From IDS-8 sp035304345 (lineage in GTDB: Bacteria; Pseudomonadota; Gammaproteobacteria; Steroidobacterales; Woeseiaceae), in contig DATGQE010000093.1 in NCBI GenBank assembly GCA_035304345.1, forward strand, positions 1 to 9,160: DNA of 9,160 nt, given 5' to 3'. The notes beneath the pieces were generated by a model. That model searched no databases and had not been told where the DNA came from. It saw only the letters and a list, made by a program, of their open reading frames with translations. The position numbers and the translations under genes are program-made. Shown piece after piece: positions 1 to 5,193 of the stretch (the first letter of the stretch is position 1; every line of letters begins with the position of its first letter).

Positions 1-1508
1 CACCGATCGATGATCCACCGCAGCACCCGCAGGTTCTCCCCGAAACCCGGCCACAGGAACTGCCCGCGGCTGTCCTGCCGGAACCAGTTGACGTGAAAGA
101 TCCGCGGGAGCTTGTCGGACTTGTCGGCGAACGACAGCCAGTGCGCCCAGTAATCGGCGAAGTTGTAACCGCAGAACGGCTTCATCGCCATGGGGTCGCG
201 GCGCACGACGCCAACGGCGCCGGTCGCCGCGGCGGTGGTTTCTGAGCCGACGCCGGCGCCGACGAGCACGCCGTGATTCCAGTCCTTCGCCTCGTACACG
301 AGCGGGGCGAGCTCCTTGCGTCGGCCGCCGAACACCAGTGCCGAGATCGGCACGCCTTCCGGTGCTTCCGCGAGCTCTGAGTAGCTCGGGTTCTTGCGCG
401 CCGACACGGTGAAGCGCGAGTTCGGGTGCGCGGCCGGGCCGTTGGCGGGATCGTACTTGCGGCCCTGCCAATCGTAAGCCGGCTGGCCGTGCTTCTTGCC
501 TTCCCACCACGGCTGGTTGTCGGCGGTAAGCGCCACGTTCGTGAAGATCGTGTCGCTCTTGATCATGTCGAAGGCGTTCTTGTTCGTCTTCGGATTCGTG
601 CCGGGCACGACGCCGAAGTAACCGGCCTCCGGGTTGATCGCGCGCAACCGCCCCTCGTCGTCGAGATGCAGCCACGCGATGTCGTCGCCCAGCGTCCAGA
701 TCTTCCAGCCCGGGTGGGAGCGCGGCGGTATCAGCATCGCGAGATTCGTCTTGCCGCAGGCCGACGGGAAGGCGCAGGCGATGTAATGCGTCTCGCCGTC
801 GGGGCTCTCCACGCCGACGATCAGCATGTGCTCGGCGAGCCAGCCCTCCTGCCGCGCCTGCCAGCTCGCGATGCGCAGCGCGTGGCATTTCTTGCCGAGC
901 AGCGCATTCCCGCCGTACCCGGAGCCGATGCTCTTGATCGAAAGCTCTTCCGGGAAATGCATGATGAAGCGACGCTCGGGATCGAGGTCGCCGATGGAGT
1001 GCAGTCCCTTGACGAAGCGGCCCTCGGCCTCGATGCGCGCGAGCGCGGGGGCGCCCATGCGCGTCATCAGCTTCATGTTGACGACCACGTACGGGCTGTC
1101 GGTGATCTCGACGCCCAGCCGCGCCCACGGGGAATCGATCGGCCCCATGCAGTAGGGGATGACGTACATCGTCCGGCCCTGCATGGCACCGGAGAACAGC
1201 CCGTCGAGCTTGCGATGCGCTTCGGCCGGGTCCATCCAGTTGTTGTTGGGGCCGGCATCCGCCGCGTCGCGCGTGCAGACGTAGGTCAGGTGCTCGACGC
1301 GCGCGACGTCCGACGGATGGGAGCGGTGGAGGTAACAGTTGGGGTGCGTGTCCTGGTCGAGCTCGAGCAGGTCACCGTTGCGGCACATGCGGGCGATGAG
1401 CCGCTCGTACTCCGCCTCGCTGCCGGTGCACCAGTGAATGTCCTCCGGCTGGGTCAGCCGGGCGACGGTGTCGACCCAATCCTGCAGGGCGGCCAGTCGG
1501 GTGGTCAT
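1..1508 (-). CDS. pckG: Phosphoenolpyruvate carboxykinase (GTP), C-terminus cut by window edge
   Basis: Cytosolic enzyme that interconverts oxaloacetate plus GTP with phosphoenolpyruvate, CO2 and GDP, in gluconeogenesis or anaplerosis. I translated the minus strand by hand: 502 codons are present out of about 600-620 usual for the family, so roughly the last 100 residues lie beyond the left edge. The P-loop-like kinase-1 motif FPSACGKTNLAML lies at about residues 257-269 with the reactive Cys at 261; the metal/nucleotide motif GDDIAW is at 284-289, PGTNPKTN at 302-309, and the arginine-bearing NSRFT at 373-377. GSETTAAATG (421-430) and WPGFGEN (486-492) are also family hallmarks. GTP specificity follows from family membership; the ATP-type enzyme is unrelated in sequence. 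The ATG at 1508 fits the usual N-terminus (M-T-T-R-L...). There is no Shine-Dalgarno sequence in front of it. It follows flgN by 49 bp on the same strand but has its own -10 box, so its link to the flagellar genes is probably only positional. Confidence 0.96.
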   Translation of the reverse strand, partial: MTTRLAALQDWVDTVARLTQPEDIHWCTGSEAEYERLIARMCRNGDLLELDQDTHPNCYLHRSHPSDVARVEHLTYVCTRDAADAGPNNNWMDPAEAHRKLDGLFSGAMQGRTMYVIPYCMGPIDSPWARLGVEITDSPYVVVNMKLMTRMGAPALARIEAEGRFVKGLHSIGDLDPERRFIMHFPEELSIKSIGSGYGGNALLGKKCHALRIASWQARQEGWLAEHMLIVGVESPDGETHYIACAFPSACGKTNLAMLIPPRSHPGWKIWTLGDDIAWLHLDDEGRLRAINPEAGYFGVVPGTNPKTNKNAFDMIKSDTIFTNVALTADNQPWWEGKKHGQPAYDWQGRKYDPANGPAAHPNSRFTVSARKNPSYSELAEAPEGVPISALVFGGRRKELAPLVYEAKDWNHGVLVGAGVGSETTAAATGAVGVVRRDPMAMKPFCGYNFADYWAHWLSFADKSDKLPRIFHVNWFRQDSRGQFLWPGFGENLRVLRWIIDR

Positions 1509-1516
1509 GGGAGCGC

Positions 1517-1522
1517 ATTATA
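1517..1522 (-). promoter_or_regulatory. Putative -10 box of pckG, very close to the ATG
   Basis: On the minus strand the perfect hexamer TATAAT ends 8 bases before the pckG ATG at 1508. It stands out in very GC-rich surroundings. No convincing -35 hexamer lies 16-18 bp upstream (the sequence there is GC-rich, about GGTGCG), and there is no TGn extension. A start site 6-8 bases downstream of the box would leave a 5' leader of zero to three bases. This is a sequence match plus inference; no transcript is known. Confidence 0.55.
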
Positions 1523-1523
1523 C

Positions 1524-1552
1524 GCGCCCGTCCCCGGGGCGCACCCGGGCGC
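1524..1552. repeat. GC-rich inverted repeat between flgN and pckG
   Basis: GCGCCCG at 1524-1530 pairs with CGGGCGC at 1546-1552, and the 15-base loop holds a further CCCCGGGG palindrome. It sits just after the flgN stop codon and just upstream of the pckG -10 box. It could form a hairpin at the end of the flgMN transcript, but no T-run follows it, so a standard intrinsic terminator is not supported. Confidence 0.35.
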
Positions 1553-1557
1553 CGCGT

Positions 1558-2049
1558 CTACGCGCAGGCGAGGTCGCGCGAGCGGGGGCCGCGCTGCCGC
1601 CCGCCGGCCGCATCGTAGGTGGCGCCCGCATCGGGATGCGCCCCGCTTACGATGGCGAGCGCCGCGGAAACCTGCTCGCGCCGGAGGTGAATGACGGCGC
1701 CGTTGGCGGCGTTCAGGCGGGCTGCGGACGCCAGGGTATCGAGTCCCTGCTGCCAGTCGGCGGCCAGCCCGGGCGGTGCATGGCAGGCCGCGAAGAGCTC
1801 GGGCATGCGCTCGACGGCAACCGGCAGCCCGGCTTCGCGGCAGAGCGCCTGCCGGGCCTGCTCGAGGCGCTCGAGCGTGAGGACCGCGGCGCGCTTGGCG
1901 GCGCAGGCGTCGGCGAGCGTATCCGCCGCCGGCCGCTCGAGGGCCGCGCGTTCCGCCTGCAGGGCCTGCTCGAGCCGCGCGGCGGTTTCGAGGATGTCCC
2001 GGACCAGCGCCGCGGCCCTGTCGCGGAGAGAGTTTTCCGGGAGGGGCAC
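1558..2049 (-). CDS. flgN: Flagellar export chaperone FlgN
   Basis: A 163-residue protein of the FlgN family, a cytosolic chaperone for the hook-filament junction proteins FlgK and FlgL that delivers them to the type III flagellar export apparatus. The protein is largely helical and rich in Ala, Leu, Glu and Arg. The C-terminal part carries the pattern typical of the family: NGAVIHLRREQV near residues 115-126, then an S-A-A-L stretch, G-A and finally YDAAGG near 144-149. The start codon is GTG, two bases after the flgM stop codon (TGA CC GTG), with no strong ribosome-binding site, which suggests translational coupling to flgM. The stop is TAG. Assignment rests on the C-terminal pattern plus its place next to flgM; FlgN proteins are poorly conserved. 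Confidence 0.85.
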   Translation of the reverse strand: MPLPENSLRDRAAALVRDILETAARLEQALQAERAALERPAADTLADACAAKRAAVLTLERLEQARQALCREAGLPVAVERMPELFAACHAPPGLAADWQQGLDTLASAARLNAANGAVIHLRREQVSAALAIVSGAHPDAGATYDAAGGRQRGPRSRDLACA

Positions 2050-2051
2050 GG

Positions 2052-2375
2052 TCAGCCGATCTGCCGGTCCGTGCGGATCAGCGCCGCCGCGATGCGCTCG
2101 GCGTCGATCTCGTACTCGCCCCGGGCGATCGCGGCCTTCACCGCGTCGACCCGGCCGCGGTCGATCTCGGGCATGGCGGCGAAGGTCTTCTCGAGGCGCT
2201 CCAGGAGGCGGCCGCCCGGCGTCAGCTCCACCCGGTCACCGCCTGCCGGCGCGGGGCCCTCCGCGTTGCGGGAAGGCGCGGCGGCACCGGTGCTCCTGGT
2301 GCTCCCCGCGCCGTTCAGGCGCTCCGCGATTTTGCCCGGAAGTCCCTGAGTCATCGCGCCAATCCTGTCAGCCAT
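2052..2375 (-). CDS. flgM: Anti-sigma-28 factor FlgM
   Basis: A 107-residue anti-sigma factor that holds sigma-28 (FliA) inactive until the hook-basal body is complete, when FlgM is secreted through the flagellum. The N-terminal half is low in complexity (Ala, Gly, Pro, Ser, Thr), as expected of this disordered protein. The conserved sigma-binding part is at the C-terminus: DRVELTPGGRLLERLE at about 47-62, then RVDAVKAAIARGEYEIDAER at about 75-94, matching the family pattern R-V-x-x-(I/V)-(K/R)-x-A-I-x-x-G-x-Y-x-(I/M)-D. I chose the ATG at 2375 because GAGG lies 9 bases upstream and because the sigma-28 promoter places the transcript start near 2397; a GTG at 2396 would have almost no leader. 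A second in-frame ATG at 2354 is a less likely alternative. flgN follows 2 bp downstream. Confidence 0.92.
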   Translation of the reverse strand: MADRIGAMTQGLPGKIAERLNGAGSTRSTGAAAPSRNAEGPAPAGGDRVELTPGGRLLERLEKTFAAMPEIDRGRVDAVKAAIARGEYEIDAERIAAALIRTDRQIG

Positions 2376-2404
2376 GGTCCCCAACCTCACTATCACGATT
2401 CATA

Positions 2405-2431
2405 CGATCGGCCGCGGCGGCCGAAACTTGA
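2405..2431 (-). promoter_or_regulatory. Sigma-28 (FliA) promoter of flgMN
   Basis: On the minus strand TCAAGTTT (2431-2424) is followed after exactly 11 bases by GCCGATCG (2412-2405). The FliA consensus is TAAAGTTT-N11-GCCGATAA, so 7 of 8 and 6 of 8 positions match with the right spacing. The expected start site is near 2397, about 22 bases upstream of the flgM ATG. Sigma-28 control of flgM is well known in other flagellated gammaproteobacteria and gives feedback of FlgM on its own sigma factor. Confidence 0.88.
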
Positions 2432-2451
2432 GTCTTTCCGCCCCGAGGCGC

Positions 2452-3237
2452 TCACCGGACCAGCACCTCGACCTCCTGGCGGGAGCGGACGATGCCCTCC
2501 ACGATGCGGTCCGAGGCCGTGTTGCGCACCCGGATCCGCTCGTCCTCTACCCCGTCCGCCAGCGCGAGCCCGGCCATGCGGATCGCGAGCGCGCCTTGCC
2601 GGACGACCAGCGTGACGGACTGCCCGCGCCGCACGAGGAGCGTCTCCTCGAGCGCGCCCGGCGCGAGCACCGCGCCCGCCGCCACCGCGCGTCCCAGCCG
2701 GCGGCCCACCGCCTTGCCCGGGTCCTCGAGGTAGCCGCCGACGAGACGCGAGACGTCGCGCTCCTCGAGCGCGAGGTCGTCCGCGCCGAGCTCGTGCCCC
2801 GGCGGCAGCGACCGCCGGGCGACCAGCACCGGCCGCGGCTCGAGCACGTCCACCGGCACGTACACCTTCCACGGGCGCGCACCGGTGCAGCGGACGCCGA
2901 CGACCGTGCGGCTGCCGATTTTGCCCCCGGGCGGCAGGTAGCCTTCGAGCGCGCGCTCGCACTCGGGCAGCGCCAGGCGCGGGTCGAGCGTGCCGGCGCG
3001 CGGCACCAGGCCTTGACGCGTCCCGCGGAAACGATCGCGCAGGAACGCTTCCGCGGCGGCGACGATGTCGCCGACGGGCTGCATCGCCATCGGCTGCCGA
3101 TCCTGCGCGCGGGCGGGCGGCGCGGCCAGCACGCCCGCGGCGACCAGCGCGACCACCATCCCCTGCACGACGAAAAACCGACGCTTCAGGCGCCGGCGCG
3201 TCAATCGGCCGGCGGCCCGGGCGCTCGTTGCACGCAT
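2452..3237 (-). CDS. flgA: Flagellar P-ring assembly chaperone FlgA
   Basis: A 261-residue periplasmic protein that helps assemble FlgI into the P ring around the rod. The signal sequence has an Arg/Lys-rich n-region (RLTRRRLKRR, residues 11-20), a hydrophobic stretch (about 26-39) and a likely cleavage site after PPARA at 44. Two cysteines at about 93 (PECER) and 117 (VRCTG) lie where FlgA proteins carry a conserved pair. The C-terminal half holds the SAF-type region, including RSLPPGHELGADDLALEERD (about 132-151), then G-R-R-L-G-R, and GQSVTLVVRQGAL. I chose the ATG at 3237: AGGA lies 8 bases upstream, and the longer in-frame start at 3288 falls inside the sigma-54 promoter, upstream of the predicted transcript start (about 3273). 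Stop TGA at 2454-2452; flgM follows on the same strand with its own promoter. It is divergent from the flgB operon, which encodes its client FlgI. Confidence 0.93.
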   Translation of the reverse strand: MRATSARAAGRLTRRRLKRRFFVVQGMVVALVAAGVLAAPPARAQDRQPMAMQPVGDIVAAAEAFLRDRFRGTRQGLVPRAGTLDPRLALPECERALEGYLPPGGKIGSRTVVGVRCTGARPWKVYVPVDVLEPRPVLVARRSLPPGHELGADDLALEERDVSRLVGGYLEDPGKAVGRRLGRAVAAGAVLAPGALEETLLVRRGQSVTLVVRQGALAIRMAGLALADGVEDERIRVRNTASDRIVEGIVRSRQEVEVLVR

Positions 3238-3283
3238 TCGTCCTTTCCTGGCGCTCCCCCCGGAGCGGTTCTGCAGATAAGGA

Positions 3284-3299
3284 TGCAAGCGCCGTGCCA
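3284..3299 (-). promoter_or_regulatory. Sigma-54 promoter of flgA
   Basis: On the minus strand TGGCACG (3299-3293), four bases (GCGC), then TTGCA (3288-3284) match the sigma-54 consensus TGGCACG-N4-TTGC(A/T) at every position, with GG and GC at -24 and -12. The predicted start site is about 3273, giving a leader of about 36 bases to the ATG at 3237. Transcription would need an activator of the FleQ/FlrC/FleR class bound upstream, plausibly within the shared intergenic region. Confidence 0.88.
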
Positions 3300-3422
3300 G
3301 CCCACCGGGAGCCGCGCACAGCCGTCGCCTCCCGCGGCGCCTCGACGCTGGCCGGCACGAGCAGCGCGCGCCTGCAGGTGAGAACCGGCGCAGCAGTTCC
3401 GTGCCGGAGCGGGCAATAGCTT

Positions 3423-3457
3423 GCGATCAATGGCTCGCGATCAATGGCTCGCGATCA
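3423..3457 (+). repeat. 14-bp tandem repeat, 2.5 copies
   Basis: GCGATCAATGGCTC occurs at 3423-3436 and, without a mismatch, at 3437-3450, followed by a partial copy GCGATCA at 3451-3457. Each copy contains a GATC. The repeat lies at about -215 to -181 of the flgB start site and about -150 to -184 of the flgA start site, between the two divergent sigma-54 promoters. It may be a regulator-binding site or a simple slippage duplication; I do not recognise it as a known operator. Confidence 0.8.
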
Positions 3458-3509
3458 TTCGCGGTTCCGCTCCGACGGCCGGGTTCGCCGCTACCGACCG
3501 GCGCTGCGT

Positions 3510-3551
3510 TTGCCGCCCGCTTGCCGCCCGGCGGCAAACCGTTGCCGCCCG
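3510..3551 (+). promoter_or_regulatory. Candidate activator-binding array (TTGCCGCC half-sites and palindrome)
   Basis: The decamer TTGCCGCCCG begins at 3510, 3521 and 3542, spaced 11 and 21 bp apart, close to one and two DNA helical turns, so the copies face the same side. The middle copy forms a perfect palindrome with an inverted copy: TTGCCGCC (3521-3528), a single C, GGCGGCAA (3530-3537). The palindrome centre is about 109 bp upstream of the predicted flgB start site, a usual distance for a sigma-54 enhancer. Function is inferred from form and position. Confidence 0.6.
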
Positions 3552-3611
3552 GTGACCCGCGAATCTTGATCGACGTCACGGAATCCGCGGCTTTTTGCGT
3601 GCCGCGCGCGT

Positions 3612-3627
3612 TGGCACGCCGGTTGCA
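3612..3627 (+). promoter_or_regulatory. Sigma-54 promoter of the flgBCDEFGHI operon
   Basis: TGGCACG (3612-3618), four bases (CCGG), then TTGCA (3623-3627) is a full match to the sigma-54 consensus TGGCACG-N4-TTGC(A/T). The predicted start site is about 3638, leaving a leader of about 39 bases before the flgB ATG. Sigma-54 control of flgB operons is established in Pseudomonas and Vibrio, where a two-component flagellar activator (FleR/FlrC) is required. Confidence 0.92.
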
Positions 3628-3676
3628 AGGGGCCTGCCGCAAGCTCGACGAGAAACACTTAAGGGGACCGGGGAAG

Positions 3677-4069
3677 ATGAAACTGCAGCCGTTCGCACCG
3701 CACGTCGAGGCGCTCGAGCTTCGCGCGCTGCGCCATCGCGTGCTGTCGTCGAACATCGCGAACGCGGACACGCCGCATTACAAGGCGCGGGACATCGACT
3801 TCGCGTCCGCGCTGAGCGCGGCGCGGTCGGAGTCGCTGGGGCTCGCGCGCACGTCCGCTCGCCACCTGGCCGGTTCCGGTGCCGGCAGCGCCGCGGGTGG
3901 GGCGGTGCGCTATCGCGTCCCGACGCAGCCGTCGCTCGACGGCAATACCGTCGAGACCGACGTCGAGCAGGCGGCGTTCGCGGACAACGCGATCCGCTAC
4001 CGGGCGAGCCTCGAGTTCCTCGACGCGGCAATCCGCAAGCTTCGTTACGCCATCAAGGGAGGCGACTGA
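3677..4069 (+). CDS. flgB: Flagellar proximal rod protein FlgB
   Basis: A 130-residue proximal rod subunit, exported by the flagellar type III apparatus and built onto the basal body in the periplasm. The N-terminal signature of rod/hook proteins, SSNIANADTP, lies at residues 24-33, followed by YKARDIDF (about 35-42). The C-terminal part with DNAIRYRASLEFLDAAIRKL is helical, as expected for the D0 coiled-coil segment. The reading frame stays open upstream to 3401, but I chose the ATG at 3677: AAGGGGA lies about 9 bases upstream, the length fits the family, and the sigma-54 start site (about 3638) rules out earlier starts. First gene of the operon; its TGA overlaps the flgC ATG by one base (TGATG). 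Confidence 0.96.
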   Translation: MKLQPFAPHVEALELRALRHRVLSSNIANADTPHYKARDIDFASALSAARSESLGLARTSARHLAGSGAGSAAGGAVRYRVPTQPSLDGNTVETDVEQAAFADNAIRYRASLEFLDAAIRKLRYAIKGGD

Positions 4070-4482
4070 TGTCCCTGTTCAAGGTTTTCGACGTGGCCGG
4101 CAGTGCGATGCACGCACAGTCGGTCCGCCTCAACGTCACCGCGAGCAACCTCGCGAACGCCGGCAGCGTGCACGGCGACCCCGCGAAGGTGTATCGCGCC
4201 CGCCAGCCGGTGTTCACCGCGTTCGGCGAGGCGCTCGACCGGGAGCAGGGGATTGCCGGCGTGCGCGTGCGCGGCATCGTCGAGAGCGGCCAGCCGCTCA
4301 CGATGCTGCACCAGCCGGATCACCCGGACGCCGATGAGAACGGCAACGTGTGGCAGAGCAACGTCAACACGGTAGAGGAGATGGTGAACATGATCTCCGC
4401 CTCGCGCTCGTACCGGAACAGCGTGGAGCTCATGAACACCGCGAAGGAGCTCCTCCTGCAGACGCTGGCGCTCGGCCGCTGA
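4069..4482 (+). CDS. flgC: Flagellar proximal rod protein FlgC
   Basis: A 137-residue rod subunit that assembles with FlgB and FlgF in the proximal rod. N-terminal signature NVTASNLANA at residues 22-31, then YRARQPVFT (about 42-50), typical of FlgC. The central PLTMLHQPDHPDADENGNV and the C-terminal VNTVEEMVNMISASRSYRNS are also family hallmarks; the C-terminus forms the helical D0 segment. The start overlaps the flgB stop by one base, with AGGGAGG shortly upstream in the end of flgB, so translation is probably coupled. Confidence 0.97.
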   Translation: MSLFKVFDVAGSAMHAQSVRLNVTASNLANAGSVHGDPAKVYRARQPVFTAFGEALDREQGIAGVRVRGIVESGQPLTMLHQPDHPDADENGNVWQSNVNTVEEMVNMISASRSYRNSVELMNTAKELLLQTLALGR

Positions 4483-4499
4483 GCTTACGGAGGCAACCC

Positions 4500-5165
4500 A
4501 TGACGACCGTGACCGGCACCCAGGATCCGAGCCTCGCGCCACCGCCCGCGCAACCCGCGTCGCGTGATGCGCTCGGCCAGGAAGACTTTCTCACGCTGAT
4601 GATCGCGCAGTTCCGCAACCAGGATCCCTTCAAGCCGATGGAAAGCGGCGAGTTTCTAGGGCAGCTCGCCCAGTTCGGAACGGTCAACGGCATCCAGGAG
4701 CTGAACGGTGCGTTCGCGGGACTCCAGGCCTCGCTGCAGTCCGACCAGATGCTGAAGGCCGCGTCGCTCGTCGGCCGCTCGGTGCTCGCCGCGACCGACG
4801 TGGGTTACGTCGCCGCGGGCGGTGTCCTCTCGGGCGCCGTCGAGCTGCCGGCCGGGGCTACCGGCGTGCAGCTCGACATCACGAACGCGGCCGGGGAGCT
4901 GGTGCAGAAGCTCGAGCTCGGGCCGCAGGAGCCTGGCCTCGTGCGGTTCGAATGGAACGGCCTCGACGCCGAAGGCAGGGCCGTCGAGCCAGGACATTAC
5001 CGGGTGAGCGCGCGCGTGCTGCGCGGCAACCAGGTCGAGAGCGTGGAAACGCTGCTCGACACGACCATCGACAGCGTCAACCTCGGTCGCCACGGCGCGC
5101 CGATGACGCTGAACGTGCCGGGCGGCGGACTCCTGTCCGTCGACCAGGTACGCAGGATTTACTGA
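4500..5165 (+). CDS. flgD: Flagellar hook assembly (cap) protein FlgD
   Basis: A 221-residue scaffold protein that caps the growing hook and lets FlgE subunits polymerise; it is discarded when the hook is complete. The conserved N-terminal export and assembly region reads EDFLTLMIAQFRNQDPFKPM (28-47), then EFLGQLAQFGTVNGIQELN (51-69). The rest matches the FlgD tudor-like and Ig-like (FlgD-Ig) domains: V-R-F-E-W-N-G-L-D-A-E-G-R near 148-160, ending with the short GGGLLSVDQVRRIY. A stretch rich in Pro and Ala (residues 10-20) precedes the export region. The start ATG has GGAGG six bases upstream. It follows flgC by 17 bp. Confidence 0.97.
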   Translation: MTTVTGTQDPSLAPPPAQPASRDALGQEDFLTLMIAQFRNQDPFKPMESGEFLGQLAQFGTVNGIQELNGAFAGLQASLQSDQMLKAASLVGRSVLAATDVGYVAAGGVLSGAVELPAGATGVQLDITNAAGELVQKLELGPQEPGLVRFEWNGLDAEGRAVEPGHYRVSARVLRGNQVESVETLLDTTIDSVNLGRHGAPMTLNVPGGGLLSVDQVRRIY

Positions 5166-5193
5166 TCCCTTTTTCTCTTCCAGGAGCCTGAAC

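Larger units (their letters stand above)
3238..3676. other. Divergent flgA-flgB regulatory region
   Basis: This 439-bp gap between the divergent flgA and flgB genes has no credible gene of its own. From left to right it holds the flgA leader and ribosome-binding site, a minus-strand sigma-54 promoter (3284-3299), a GC-rich stretch where I see no clear motif (about 3300-3420), a 14-bp tandem repeat (3423-3457), an array of TTGCCGCC half-sites with a palindrome (3510-3551), a plus-strand sigma-54 promoter (3612-3627) and the flgB leader. In Pseudomonas and Vibrio clusters cheV and cheR often lie between flgA and flgB; they are absent here. Confidence 0.85.

Noticed and set aside
1524..1552. Intrinsic terminator after flgN
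   Set aside because: A GC-rich inverted repeat exists, but no run of T follows it on the minus strand.
426..1694. Long plus-strand open frame (422 codons) across pckG
   Set aside because: It is antisense to the clearly recognisable PEP carboxykinase and has an Arg/Ala/His-rich composition without family motifs; a high-GC shadow frame.
2376..2396. GTG start for flgM at 2396
   Set aside because: It coincides with the predicted sigma-28 transcript start, leaving no leader; the ATG at 2375 has GAGG upstream.
2393..3430. Minus-strand frame of 345 codons and plus-strand frames over flgA
   Set aside because: They overlap the recognised flgA in other frames and consist mostly of Arg, Ala and Gly.
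3401..3676. In-frame extension of flgB upstream to 3401
   Set aside because: It would span the sigma-54 promoter and precede the predicted transcript start; FlgB homologues begin near the ATG at 3677.
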